Assembly (NCBI GenBank): GCA_050246015.1 | Contig: JBFWWU010000005.1 | Location: forward strand, 1 to 64,000 | DNA: 64,000 bases | Reading direction: 5' to 3' | From: JTS-AC122 sp050246015 | GTDB lineage: Bacteria > Planctomycetota > Phycisphaerae > Phycisphaerales > UBA1924 | In this document: positions 1 through 10,352 of the stretch, one piece after another | Numbering within the stretch: the first letter of the stretch is position 1 | Layout: the number at the start of each line of letters is the position of its first letter | The notes under the pieces: generated by a model | Told to the model about the DNA's origin: nothing | Seen by the model: the letters and a program-made list of their open reading frames with translations, nothing else | Databases searched by the model: none | Made by a program: the position numbers and the translations under genes

Positions 1-2
1 AC

Positions 3-1379
3 GTCGTCGGCCCCGCGCCGCGCTCGCTCGCCACCGCCCCGCCCCCCCCCCCCCCCCCCGCCCCCCCCGCCCCCCCAGCGCCCTCCGACGCCGTCACGCC
101 AGACCCATCGAGCCATCCCAACCCGGCCCGGGCCGATACCCCCACGTTCGAGTCCCCAGTTACCTTTGAACTTGACGCCCCCGACGGCGGCGTCATCCTC
201 GTTTCCATCCCCGGCCCGGACCTCCTGGCGGCGGACAACGCCGCCGCCGTCGTCCTCGCCCCCGCCGGAAAGCCCCGCATCCTCGTCGTCGCGCCCGATG
301 CCGCTCCGGACGAACTCCTGATGCTCGCGCTCGAGAGTGTGTCGCCCGCGGCTCTCTCGGGCATCGACCCGGCGCGATACGCCCAATTCGCCAGCGGCCA
401 GCGGATCTTCGATGCCTCCGGCAACGAACTCGCGTCGCGCCTGAGCGACTGGGACCTGGTCGTCTTTGATCGCTATCGGCCCGACCTGCTGCCCCCTGCC
501 CCGTCGATCAGCATCGGCGCGGGTCTCCCCATCGCCGGCCTTTCGCTGCGCCCGGGCCCCTCCGGCTCCGCCCCAGCCCGCTTCAGCACCTGGCGCCGCA
601 CCCACCCGATCATGCGCTCAGTCAGCCTCGACGGCGTCATCGTTTCGCCGCCCCTGGTCATGGGCCTCCCCGATTCGCCGTCGATCAACGCAACCGTCCT
701 GGCTTGGAGTGATTCGTCCGGCCAGACGTCCTCCGGCGGGCCACTCGTCGCGCTGCTCGAACCCGTCACCACCGCGCCAGCTTCCTTGGATTCGTCAGCC
801 CCGGCGCCGCCCGCGCTTGGGTCGCGCCGCCTCGTGCTCGCCTTCGAACTCTCACGGTCCAACTGGGGGATCGAGTTCTCATTCCCCGTCTTCATCGCCA
901 ACGCCGTCGAGTACCTCGCCCTTCAGAATGCCGGCATGGTCTCACGCTCGTTCCGAACCGATGAGCCGGTCTCCATCACCCTCCCCGCCGGCACCCTTCC
1001 GGCCTCCGTCAGGGAGATCTTGATCGAAGGACCGCGGACGTTGCGTGCTCCGGTCCGCCGCCTGGGCCCATCGGACTCGACCATCGCCCCCGCCGCCGAG
1101 GTCGCGGCCGGCTCACTCGAACATGCCGGGGTCTACCGCCTCCGCCAGCCCGACGTCGAACTGCCGGCGTCGCTCGCCGCGATCGCCGTCAACCTGTGCG
1201 ACTCCTGGGAGTCCCGCGCCGCCGTTGCCACTACCTTGGATCTGCCAGACTCGCCCCCCTCGATGCTACAGGACGCGGCCCGCGAATCGCGCCGCGAAGT
1301 GTGGCACTGGTTCGTCTTCGCCGCCCTGGCGCTCCTGGCCCTTGAATGGCTGCTGTTCGCGCGCGGGATGAAAGCCTGA
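3..1379 (+). CDS. BatA-like membrane protein, C-terminal part
   Basis: The frame is open from the first bases of the window, so the N-terminus lies outside it. It begins with a proline-rich linker encoded partly by an 18-C run at 42-59. A globular region follows, containing a 'DNAAAVVLAP...RILVVAPD' segment like the region after the VWA domain in BatA-type proteins. The end is one hydrophobic helix (VWHWFVFAALALLALEWLLF) followed by RGMKA, the usual BatA-type ending. Such proteins are membrane-anchored and usually sit next to MoxR and DUF58 genes, which would lie upstream of the window. The first in-frame ATG (321) falls inside the conserved part and is not the start. The family is probable; the exact role is unknown. 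Confidence 0.6.
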   Translation, partial: VVGPAPRSLATAPPPPPPPAPPAPPAPSDAVTPDPSSHPNPARADTPTFESPVTFELDAPDGGVILVSIPGPDLLAADNAAAVVLAPAGKPRILVVAPDAAPDELLMLALESVSPAALSGIDPARYAQFASGQRIFDASGNELASRLSDWDLVVFDRYRPDLLPPAPSISIGAGLPIAGLSLRPGPSGSAPARFSTWRRTHPIMRSVSLDGVIVSPPLVMGLPDSPSINATVLAWSDSSGQTSSGGPLVALLEPVTTAPASLDSSAPAPPALGSRRLVLAFELSRSNWGIEFSFPVFIANAVEYLALQNAGMVSRSFRTDEPVSITLPAGTLPASVREILIEGPRTLRAPVRRLGPSDSTIAPAAEVAAGSLEHAGVYRLRQPDVELPASLAAIAVNLCDSWESRAAVATTLDLPDSPPSMLQDAARESRREVWHWFVFAALALLALEWLLFARGMKA

Positions 1380-1401
1380 GCCCGACCGATCGCGGTCCTC
1401 A

Positions 1402-2094
1402 TCACGTCCCCGCCGGCCGCGCCGCCTTCTTCTCGCGGGCGCCCTCGCCGGGCTTCTGGCTTTCCGCGGCACGCAGCGCTTCCAGGATCTGGTAGTCCTG
1501 CGCCTTGGACAAAATGCTGATCAACTCGCCGCCGGTCATCGGCTGCTGCTCCGAGCCCGCGCTCAAAATCCCCAGGTACGCCAGTTCCCGCGTCGCATAC
1601 CGACGCGTCGGACCCACCACCCGCATCATCACCCCGCCCTTGATCCGGCAGATCACCGCCAGCGCCCGCGCCAACGTCCCGCGCTGCATCGCCTGCGACC
1701 CCGGCTCGTCCCAGGACGCTTCGAGCCACCCCAGCCGCTTCGCCTCCGCGACCCGCTCCGCATAGGTGCGCGTCGGTCGCGGCGTCCCCTCCGCGTTCCC
1801 CTCACCGCCCGCAGGTCCGCCCGCCGTCGCCCGCACGCTCGCTTCCACGTGCAGCACCAGCGCGTAGAACCCCTCCGCGTTCGTCACCACGGGCCGATCC
1901 GAAAGCCGGTCCAGGAAATCCAGTTCCGCGAGCGTTGCCTCGTCGCCATGAAGCCCCGCGGCTCGAGTCGTGTCAAGCGAGTCGGTCACGGTCGTGCGCT
2001 GGCAGCACGCCAGCGCCCCGCACAGCACCGCCGCGCTCATCGACACACCGCGCCGATGGCGCCTGCGCCTGTTCCGTTCGATCCAACCGCTCAT
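1402..2094 (-). CDS. Hypothetical secreted or lipoprotein-like protein
   Basis: I do not recognise this family. From the ATG at 2094 the protein has about 230 residues. It opens with an Arg-rich stretch and then a short hydrophobic segment ending in ALACC, which resembles a signal or lipobox but is not canonical. GAGG precedes this ATG by a few bases. A longer reading from a GTG at 2223 overlaps the upstream kinase stop by four bases and adds about 43 residues without clear features. The body has a charged helix (TYAERVAEAKRLGWLE) and a C-terminal Lys/Ala tail. It is last in the minus-strand group after trmB and the kinase, so it could be an envelope partner of the kinase; that is inference. 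Confidence 0.55.
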   Translation of the reverse strand: MSGWIERNRRRRHRRGVSMSAAVLCGALACCQRTTVTDSLDTTRAAGLHGDEATLAELDFLDRLSDRPVVTNAEGFYALVLHVEASVRATAGGPAGGEGNAEGTPRPTRTYAERVAEAKRLGWLEASWDEPGSQAMQRGTLARALAVICRIKGGVMMRVVGPTRRYATRELAYLGILSAGSEQQPMTGGELISILSKAQDYQILEALRAAESQKPGEGAREKKAARPAGT

Positions 2095-2219
2095 GTGGGC
2101 CTCGCTATCGCCGGGCAGACTGTACGTCCCAGCCGCTCCCACGGCAGGCCGGGGGATGAACCCCTCGCGAACCACGCCATGCACGTTGACGCTCCCCGAC
2201 CCCCGGCGCTGGTCCGGGT

Positions 2220-3887
2220 TCACGCGGCCTCTCGCCGCTCCGGCGCGGTCACGCCCGTCGCGGCGTCAAGACCCGGCCCCGGCGGCTCGTCCGCCGCTTC
2301 CATGGGCATCGGCCACGCGGCCGCCATCTCCGCCGTCGGCTCGACCCCCGCGTCGATGGTGACCGTGAACGTGCTCCCCTTGCCCGCTTCGCTGCGCAGC
2401 GTGCAATCCCCGCCCAGCAGTTCGGCCAGCCGTTTGCAGATCACCAGCCCAAGCCCCGTGCCTCCATATTTCCGCGTCGTGGTCGAGTCCGCCTGAGAGA
2501 ACGGCTTGAACAGCCGCGCCGCCTGCTCGGGCGTCATGCCGATCCCCGTGTCGATCACGTCGAAGACGATCCGCGAATGCTTCGGGCCCGTGGCTTCCCA
2601 CCGCGCCACCAGGCCCACGCTCCCGGCGTGGGTGAACTTCACCGCGTTGCCCAGCAGGTTTACCAGGATCTGCCGCAGGCGCGTCGGGTCCGTCTTGGCG
2701 CACTTGGGCAGTTCGCCGTCGATGCGGGCCGTCAGTTCCAGCCCCTTGTTCTTTGCGTTCATGCTCACGATCGCCAGCGCGTCGTCCATGAGCTGCGCCG
2801 GATCGACGTCGATCCGCTCCACGAGCAGCCGACCGGACTCGATCTTCGAGATGTCCAGAATGTCGCTGATGATCGCGATCAGGTGCGCCCCGTTCCTCTT
2901 GATCGTCTGGATGCACCTCGCCCGCTGCTTCTCCGACAGTTCCGGGTCCTCCAGCATGTCGGCAAACCCGATCACGGCGTTCATCGGCGTGCGGATCTCG
3001 TGGCTCATGTTCGCCAGGAACGAACTCTTGGCCTTGCTCGCGTCCTCCGCGTGCTCGCGCGCCACCTCCAGTTGCTTCACCGTCGCCATCAACTCCTCTT
3101 CGTGATCCTTCAGCACGGCCCGCGCGGCCCGGAGTTCCGACAACTGATGCTCCCGCTCCGCCGCGTGCCGCCGCATCGCCCGGCTCACCTGAAGCCCCGC
3201 CAGCGCGCCCATCAGCGATACGACGAACGCCCCGGTCCCGATCCCTATCTCGATCTGCCGCATCCTCGCCGCATGCGCCAGCCCCGATTCCAGCGCGCCG
3301 CGCGATTCGGTCATGATCCCGGCGCGCGCATCCCGCAGCGCCCCGCGCGCCAGGCTCAGTGCATGGTTCATTTCCACCACGCTCGCCACCGCCGACCCGA
3401 TGTCGCCCCCCTCAATCTGCACCAGCGCCCGCTCCCCCATTTCCCAGATCGCGCTCACCGGCGGCCCGGAGCGAGCCAGGTTCGACTCAATCGCCCCCGC
3501 CTGCCGGGTCTCCGCGCCCGCGAGCCGCTTGGACAGTTCGTCCGCCATCGTCCGGTACACCGCCGTCCCCTGGTTCAGAGCCTCGCGAGCCCGATCAATC
3601 TCCCGGGATTCCAGCGCGTCAACCACCGGCTCGCACGATCGCACCGCGACCGTCTCCAGTTCCGAGAGCGCCACCAAACGCTGACCCCACTCCTGGCTCA
3701 GCGACACCGTGCGCTCCAGCCGCGCGTGCGTCCGCAGGCTCACCCATGCCACGCCCAGCAGCGTCAGCGTGTTCAACGCCGCGAGCATGAAGTACAGGTA
3801 CTTCGAGACATCTCGCTTGCCCACGACGCCGGGCGAGGCCACGCCCGACGACGCGAACCCCGGGTTGGCCTTGCTCCGCTGCTTCAT
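2220..3887 (-). CDS. Membrane sensor histidine kinase
   Basis: This is a 555-residue transmembrane histidine kinase. A helix at about residues 30-50 and a second at about 211-232 flank a mostly helical extracytoplasmic sensor, followed by a coiled coil. The HisKA motif SHEIRTPMNAVIGF places the phosphoacceptor at His296. The ATPase domain has an N box (NLLGNAVKFT, about 410-419), a G1 box (DTGIGM, about 446) and a G2 box (GGTGLGL, about 475). There is no receiver domain and no response-regulator gene beside it, so its partner is elsewhere. It lies 103 bases downstream of trmB on the same strand and its stop touches the next gene. The ligand is unknown. Confidence 0.9.
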   Translation of the reverse strand: MKQRSKANPGFASSGVASPGVVGKRDVSKYLYFMLAALNTLTLLGVAWVSLRTHARLERTVSLSQEWGQRLVALSELETVAVRSCEPVVDALESREIDRAREALNQGTAVYRTMADELSKRLAGAETRQAGAIESNLARSGPPVSAIWEMGERALVQIEGGDIGSAVASVVEMNHALSLARGALRDARAGIMTESRGALESGLAHAARMRQIEIGIGTGAFVVSLMGALAGLQVSRAMRRHAAEREHQLSELRAARAVLKDHEEELMATVKQLEVAREHAEDASKAKSSFLANMSHEIRTPMNAVIGFADMLEDPELSEKQRARCIQTIKRNGAHLIAIISDILDISKIESGRLLVERIDVDPAQLMDDALAIVSMNAKNKGLELTARIDGELPKCAKTDPTRLRQILVNLLGNAVKFTHAGSVGLVARWEATGPKHSRIVFDVIDTGIGMTPEQAARLFKPFSQADSTTTRKYGGTGLGLVICKRLAELLGGDCTLRSEAGKGSTFTVTIDAGVEPTAEMAAAWPMPMEAADEPPGPGLDAATGVTAPERREAA

Positions 3888-3990
3888 CCGCGCGCGACGT
3901 CGTGAACGCGGCGCCCCCCGTCGCGCCGCGCCGATGTCTTATCGGCCCGATGCCCTTCCCCCTTCGCGCAAACGAGAGCCGCGTTCGTTT

Positions 3991-4677
3991 TTACAGCGCC
4001 CGCTTGCGGAGCGTCACGCTATGAAACGGCCGCCCCTCCCGGCGGTACTTGCGCTCGAAGTTCGTCCCCACCAGTTCGCCTTCGGGAACTCCCTCCGGCC
4101 GCCGGAGCGTCTCCGCGTCGAACAGCCTTCCCCGCACGCGCAGGAAGTGCTCCTGCATCCACGCCCAGTACCCCTCGTGGTCGGTCACCACTCGAAGTTC
4201 GCCCGCCCCGCTCAAGACCCGGTGGCAGTCCTCCAGGAAGCGGTCCTGCACGATCCGTCGGCGGTGGTGCCGCGATTTCGGCCAGGGATCCGGAAAATAC
4301 AGGTGGATCACCTCTACCACCCCGTCCGGCACCCGCCAGTGCAGAAACTCCGAGGCGTCCGTGTTGAGCGTGCGGATGTTCCTGACCTGCGCGCGCCGGC
4401 ACCGGTCGGACGTGTACAACCAGAACTCGCGCGCCCACTCGATCCCCAGGAAGTTCCTCTCGGGCTGCACCCCGGCCGCGTGCAGCAGAAACGTCCCCTT
4501 CCCCGATCCGATCTCGATTTCAAACGGGCGATCCGAATGCTCGAACCAGGTGCGCGGATCCACGCGCGCCGAGAGCGGATCTCGCACGATCTCGTCCGGC
4601 AAGGGCCCAAGTTCGGCGTCGGTCACGCCAACCGGAGCCGCCTCCAGTTCTCGCCCGCGAGAGAGTCCAAACGACAT
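3991..4677 (-). CDS. trmB: tRNA (guanine-46-N7)-methyltransferase
   Basis: TrmB transfers a methyl group from S-adenosylmethionine to N7 of G46 in the tRNA variable loop. The 228-residue protein has the SAM-binding motif EIEIGSGKGTFLL, the following acidic residue in LGIEWA, the family signature HLYFPDPWPKSRHHRRR, and the C-terminal TNFERKYRREG motif. The length fits the family from the ATG at 4677. A further 62 in-frame codons upstream look non-coding and were left out. It is first in a minus-strand series with the sensor kinase and a small secreted protein. Confidence 0.93.
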   Translation of the reverse strand: MSFGLSRGRELEAAPVGVTDAELGPLPDEIVRDPLSARVDPRTWFEHSDRPFEIEIGSGKGTFLLHAAGVQPERNFLGIEWAREFWLYTSDRCRRAQVRNIRTLNTDASEFLHWRVPDGVVEVIHLYFPDPWPKSRHHRRRIVQDRFLEDCHRVLSGAGELRVVTDHEGYWAWMQEHFLRVRGRLFDAETLRRPEGVPEGELVGTNFERKYRREGRPFHSVTLRKRAL

Positions 4678-5045
4678 ACAACCAGTGTAGGTGGAGAGAA
4701 TCTCGGGTATTCGCGCCCGCCGCACGCGGCACCCCTGTTCTGGCCAAATCCGACAGGATTCACGATCCGTTCGCACCCGACATGCGTAATTCTCAGAGTG
4801 GATTCCCGGACATTGTTGGTGGGGACCGGAATTCGAGTCGATAACAAGCAACGTTGTCGCCACGGTCCGCCGCCAACCGGACGTATCGCCGTGGAATCGC
4901 GGCTTCCGCGCCTGGCGGGAGCAACTCGTTGTCAGCCGCCGCCGAAAGGCGTCGGATCTGTAATTGAAGAGGGCGATTCGCGCCTTTCACGCGTCGCACC
5001 GGGTATGAACACTGGGACGGCGCGTGAACAGCCCAGGGAGTCCGC
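4678..5045. other. Intergenic region between divergent trmB and prkA
   Basis: This 368-base spacer separates the trmB start (minus strand) from the prkA start (plus strand), so it should hold promoters in both directions. I found no clear -35/-10 pair with good spacing. An AGGGAG element just before the prkA ATG is a good ribosome binding site. Two GAATTC sites and a CAACGTTG palindrome are present, but I see no convincing operator. Confidence 0.4.
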
Positions 5046-7187
<2,142 letters not shown>

Positions 7188-7194
7188 TCAACCG

Positions 7195-7223
7195 TTGACA
7201 AGGATTCCTTGATTTGGTATGAT
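7195..7223 (+). promoter_or_regulatory. Near-consensus housekeeping promoter
   Basis: TTGACA at 7195-7200, a 17-base spacer, then TATGAT at 7218-7223. The -35 box and spacing are perfect and the -10 box has one mismatch. This is notable in a GC-rich genome where such matches are rare by chance. The transcript should start near 7230. Confidence 0.75.
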
Positions 7224-7229
7224 GTATTA

Positions 7230-7348
7230 GTGAAGCGAGTTGCATGATTGTCGTTAGCATCAAGGTCGTTTCGCTTATACGTGCCTAACCCCCCCCCTGT
7301 GCTTCGGTGCAGGCCGCGAAGCCGCCGCAAGGCGGCTTCTGCTCTTTT
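7230..7348 (+). ncRNA. Candidate small RNA or structured leader
   Basis: A transcript from the promoter just upstream would run about 118 bases to a terminator-like hairpin. It has no credible reading frame. Two hairpins stand at its 3' half. One (7296-7313) has seven pairs, two of them wobble, closed by a UUCG tetraloop; the second (7318-7339) has a GCAA loop. A run of nine C precedes them. I do not recognise 6S, SRP, tmRNA or RNase P signatures. It could instead be the leader of the NYN gene, whose GTG lies 20 bases after the T-tract, with the second hairpin acting as an attenuator. Confidence 0.45.
7318..7348 (+). terminator. Intrinsic terminator hairpin
   Basis: A perfect nine-pair stem, GAAGCCGCC (7318-7326) with GGCGGCTTC (7331-7339), closes a GCAA tetraloop and is followed by a T-rich stretch ending in TTTT at 7345-7348. 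It could end prkA transcription, the candidate small RNA, or both. Confidence 0.6.
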
Positions 7349-7367
7349 GGGCTACTGTGCCTGTTGC

Positions 7368-7990
7368 GTGAACACCAACGTCTACGTCGATGGGTTCAAC
7401 CTGTACAACGGCGCGGTAAAGAACACGCGTACAAGTGGCTCGACCTTGCCGCGATGTGCCGCCTGTTGTTGCCGAAACACCATATCAACCGCATTCGATA
7501 CTTTACGGCCCACGTAAGCGCACGAATAGGCTCGCCTGATGCGCCGCTGAATCAACAGGTCTACCTCAGAGCGCTGAAGACCATTCCCAATCTGTCGATT
7601 CACCTCGGTGAGTTCCTCACTCACGATCGATACATGCCGCTCTCAAGCAGCACGACGAACCCGCCTGAAAAAGTGAAGGTCCGCAGGACGGACGAGAAGG
7701 GCACCGACGTCAATCTCGCGACCTACCTGCTATTTGATCTGTACGAGAGCGATTGCGAGTGCGCCGTGGTCGTATCGAACGACTCGGATTTGTTTGAACC
7801 GCTCCGAATCGCAAAAGAACACCTGAAACGGCGCGTCGGGGTCATCAACCCACATGAACATCCGTCAAAGAAACTCAAGCAATGCGCCACGTTCGTGAAG
7901 TCAGTTCGAGAGGGGGTGCTCGCCGCGAGTCAGTTTCCGCCGCTGCTAACAGATAGGCATGGCTTAATCACGAAGCCGCCGACTTGGTGA
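7368..7990 (+). pseudogene. NYN-domain (LabA/PIN-like) protein, frame-shifted
   Basis: The NYN core is split between two frames. A GTG at 7368 starts NTNVYVDGFNLYNGAVKNT, the first strand with the catalytic Asp of NYN nucleases. That frame then loses homology. The family sequence resumes one frame over at about 7432 with YKWLDLAAMC and runs to the stop at 7988-7990. It includes the later motifs KGTDVNLATYLLFDLYE and VVVSNDSDLFEPL, which carry the other metal-binding acids. The break falls near 7425-7432 and needs one extra base (or loss of two) to repair. NYN proteins are putative RNases. This may be a pseudogene, a programmed shift or a sequence error; all expected catalytic acids are otherwise present. 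Confidence 0.7.
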
Positions 7991-8037
7991 CTTCACCTGC
8001 TTGCGACCCGCCCCCCGTTCCGCTAAACTGGCCTCCC

Positions 8038-10077
8038 ATGGCCATCAAGCAACTCACCCCCGAGCAGGTCCAGTCGATGTCCCGCCTTGAGAAGGACCGC
8101 TGGTGGCTTGAGAACGTCTTCCGCGGCAACATGCCGCAACTCACGATCCGCTCGGCGATCACCGGGTTCATCCTCGGCGGGCTGCTGTCGGCGACCAACC
8201 TGTACATCGGCGCCAAGACCGGCTGGTCGCTGGGCGTGGGCCTTACCAGCGTGATCCTGGCGTTTGCGATGTTCAAGGGCCTCTCGGCCGTCGGGCTGGC
8301 GAAGGACTTCACGATCCTTGAGAACAACTGCATGCAGTCGATCGCGACCGCGGCGGGGTACATGACGGGCCCGCTGATCTCGGGGATCGCGGCGTACATG
8401 ATGGTCGCCAACATCGTCATGCCCTGGCACCAGATGCTGCTGATCAACATCGTGCTGGCGGTGCTGGGCGTGCTGGTCGCGTTCCCGATGAAGCGCCGGT
8501 TCATCAACGACGAGCAGCATCCGTTCCCCGAAGGGGCCGCCTGCGGCGTGGTGCTCGACACGCTGTACACGTCCGATGCCAAGGTCGGGCTGTTCAAGGC
8601 CAAGGCGCTCGTGGCGGCGGCGGGGCTTGCCGGGTTCATCTCGTTCCTGGCGGGCGGCGGATACCAGAGTTTCTTCCAGAAGAAACTGCTGGGGTTCAAG
8701 GAAGCCTGGACGCTGCCCACGGAGTTCTTCGGGTGGTACTACGACTGGGCCGCCAAGGCGAAGTTGTGGACGCCCAAGGTCTTCGGGAGCGATATCCGCA
8801 ACCTGGGGCTAAACCCGACGCTGGACCTGGCGATGTTCGGGGCGGGCGGGCTGCTGAACATCCGGTACGCCACCAGCATGTTGCTGGGTATGGCCGTGAT
8901 GTGGGGGTGCATCGCGCCCTGGGCAGTGCAGAACGGGGACGTCACGCGCCCGACGCGCGACCCCGTCACGCACCTGGTGACGGGCGCCGAAACGATCATG
9001 CCCGCGATGCAGTACGACTACCGGGAAGTGCTCGTCTCTTGGGCGCTTTGGCCGGGCATCGCCATGCTGGTGGTCGCGAGCATGCTGGCCCTCTTTGCCA
9101 AGCCGAAGGTGCTGATCTCGTCGTTCCAGGGGTTCCTGCAAGGAAAGAAGTCGGGTTCTCAGGCCGATGCGGACCCGGTGAAGCACATCGAGTTGCCGCT
9201 GTGGATTTCATTCGTCGGCGTGCCGCTGGTGGGGGCGCTGGGAGTCTGGATGCTGCACGACTGGTACGGGGTGAAGTGGTACTGGGGCGCGCTGTCGATC
9301 CCGCTGATCATCGCGCTGACGCTCATCGCGGCCAATGCCACCGCGCTCACCAGCATCACCCCGACCGGATCGCTCTCGAAGATCACGCAGTTCACGTTCG
9401 GCGGGCTGGAGCGCATCACGGCCGAAAAGGCCGGCCTGGCGGCGAACCCCGCGACCAACCTGATGACCGCGCTGATGACCACCGAGGTGGCCAGCAACGC
9501 CAGCAACCTGCTCATGGACATCAAGCCGGGGTACATGCTGGGCGCCAAGCCGCGTCAGCAGGCGCTGGGGCACTGCATCGGGATCATCGCGGGGGCGGCG
9601 GCGAGCACGCCGCTCTTCTACCTGCTGTTCCTTTCGCGGAAGGAAACGGAAGGGAAGTCGGTCATCGAGCGGCTGGTATCGAACGACTTCGGGTTTCCGG
9701 GGGCGCTGCAGTGGAAGGGGGTGAGCGACCTGCTCTCCAAGGGATTCGGGCAGTTGCCGCAGAGCGCGCTGTGGGCGATGGGTATTGCCGCGGTGCTCGG
9801 ACTCCTGCTTGAAATCGCGCGGATCAGCAGCAAGAACAAGTTCCCGCTCTCCCCGATCGCGCTGGGACTGGGAGTGGTCATCCCGCCGGAATCGACGATG
9901 GCGATGTTCGCCGGGTCGGCGTTCTTCTACATCACGGGCAAGATGTTCAGGAAGAAGGATGAGTCGTTCGGGAAGCGTCTGTTCGTGGACACGCACGAGC
10001 CGATGTGCGCGGGGATCATCGCCGGGGCCGCGCTGGTGGGAATCGGGGACATCCTGATGACGGTGTTCGCGGGCTAG
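8038..10077 (+). CDS. OPT-family oligopeptide transporter
   Basis: This 679-residue integral membrane protein has many hydrophobic segments and the OPT signature near the N-terminus (TIRSAITGFILGGLLSATN, then LYIGAKTGWSLGVG). Later segments such as NATALTSITPTGSLSKITQFTFGG and TNLMTALMTTEVASNASNL also fit the family, which imports oligopeptides or metal chelates using the proton gradient. The ATG at 8038 is used because the 18 upstream in-frame residues are proline-rich and overlap the NYN end. The substrate cannot be told from sequence. Confidence 0.9.
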   Translation: MAIKQLTPEQVQSMSRLEKDRWWLENVFRGNMPQLTIRSAITGFILGGLLSATNLYIGAKTGWSLGVGLTSVILAFAMFKGLSAVGLAKDFTILENNCMQSIATAAGYMTGPLISGIAAYMMVANIVMPWHQMLLINIVLAVLGVLVAFPMKRRFINDEQHPFPEGAACGVVLDTLYTSDAKVGLFKAKALVAAAGLAGFISFLAGGGYQSFFQKKLLGFKEAWTLPTEFFGWYYDWAAKAKLWTPKVFGSDIRNLGLNPTLDLAMFGAGGLLNIRYATSMLLGMAVMWGCIAPWAVQNGDVTRPTRDPVTHLVTGAETIMPAMQYDYREVLVSWALWPGIAMLVVASMLALFAKPKVLISSFQGFLQGKKSGSQADADPVKHIELPLWISFVGVPLVGALGVWMLHDWYGVKWYWGALSIPLIIALTLIAANATALTSITPTGSLSKITQFTFGGLERITAEKAGLAANPATNLMTALMTTEVASNASNLLMDIKPGYMLGAKPRQQALGHCIGIIAGAAASTPLFYLLFLSRKETEGKSVIERLVSNDFGFPGALQWKGVSDLLSKGFGQLPQSALWAMGIAAVLGLLLEIARISSKNKFPLSPIALGLGVVIPPESTMAMFAGSAFFYITGKMFRKKDESFGKRLFVDTHEPMCAGIIAGAALVGIGDILMTVFAG

Positions 10078-10250
10078 CCTGGAACGGCGGGATCATCACG
10101 GCGATTGGCCGGGTCTGGCGCGGAGGGACGTTTGCCCAGCGAGCAAACTACTTCGGGCGCGGTGCCGCGGGCCATTCAAGCCGGGCGGCCCGGATGACCG
10201 ACCTGAGTGGTTCTGTACGGGCTCGCCGACGCATTTTTTCCCGGATCCCG

Positions 10251-10276
10251 CGCACCGGCGTGGCACGCCCGGTGCG
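10251..10276. repeat. Inverted repeat upstream of the L,D-transpeptidase
   Basis: CGCACCGG at 10251-10258 is repeated inverted as CCGGTGCG at 10269-10276 around a 10-base loop. No T-tract follows. It lies in the 275-base gap after the OPT gene and could be a U-poor terminator or an operator for the downstream gene. Confidence 0.35.
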
Positions 10277-10352
10277 ATGGGGGTTGTGTTCTCCTACACT
10301 CGCTTGTTTCCGCCGCACGCCGGCTCGCACGCCACATGTTTGGAAGTGAACC

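Noticed and set aside
7248..7517. Programmed frameshift signal in the NYN gene
   Set aside because: I saw no slippery heptamer or downstream pseudoknot at the break; mutation or sequence error is simpler.
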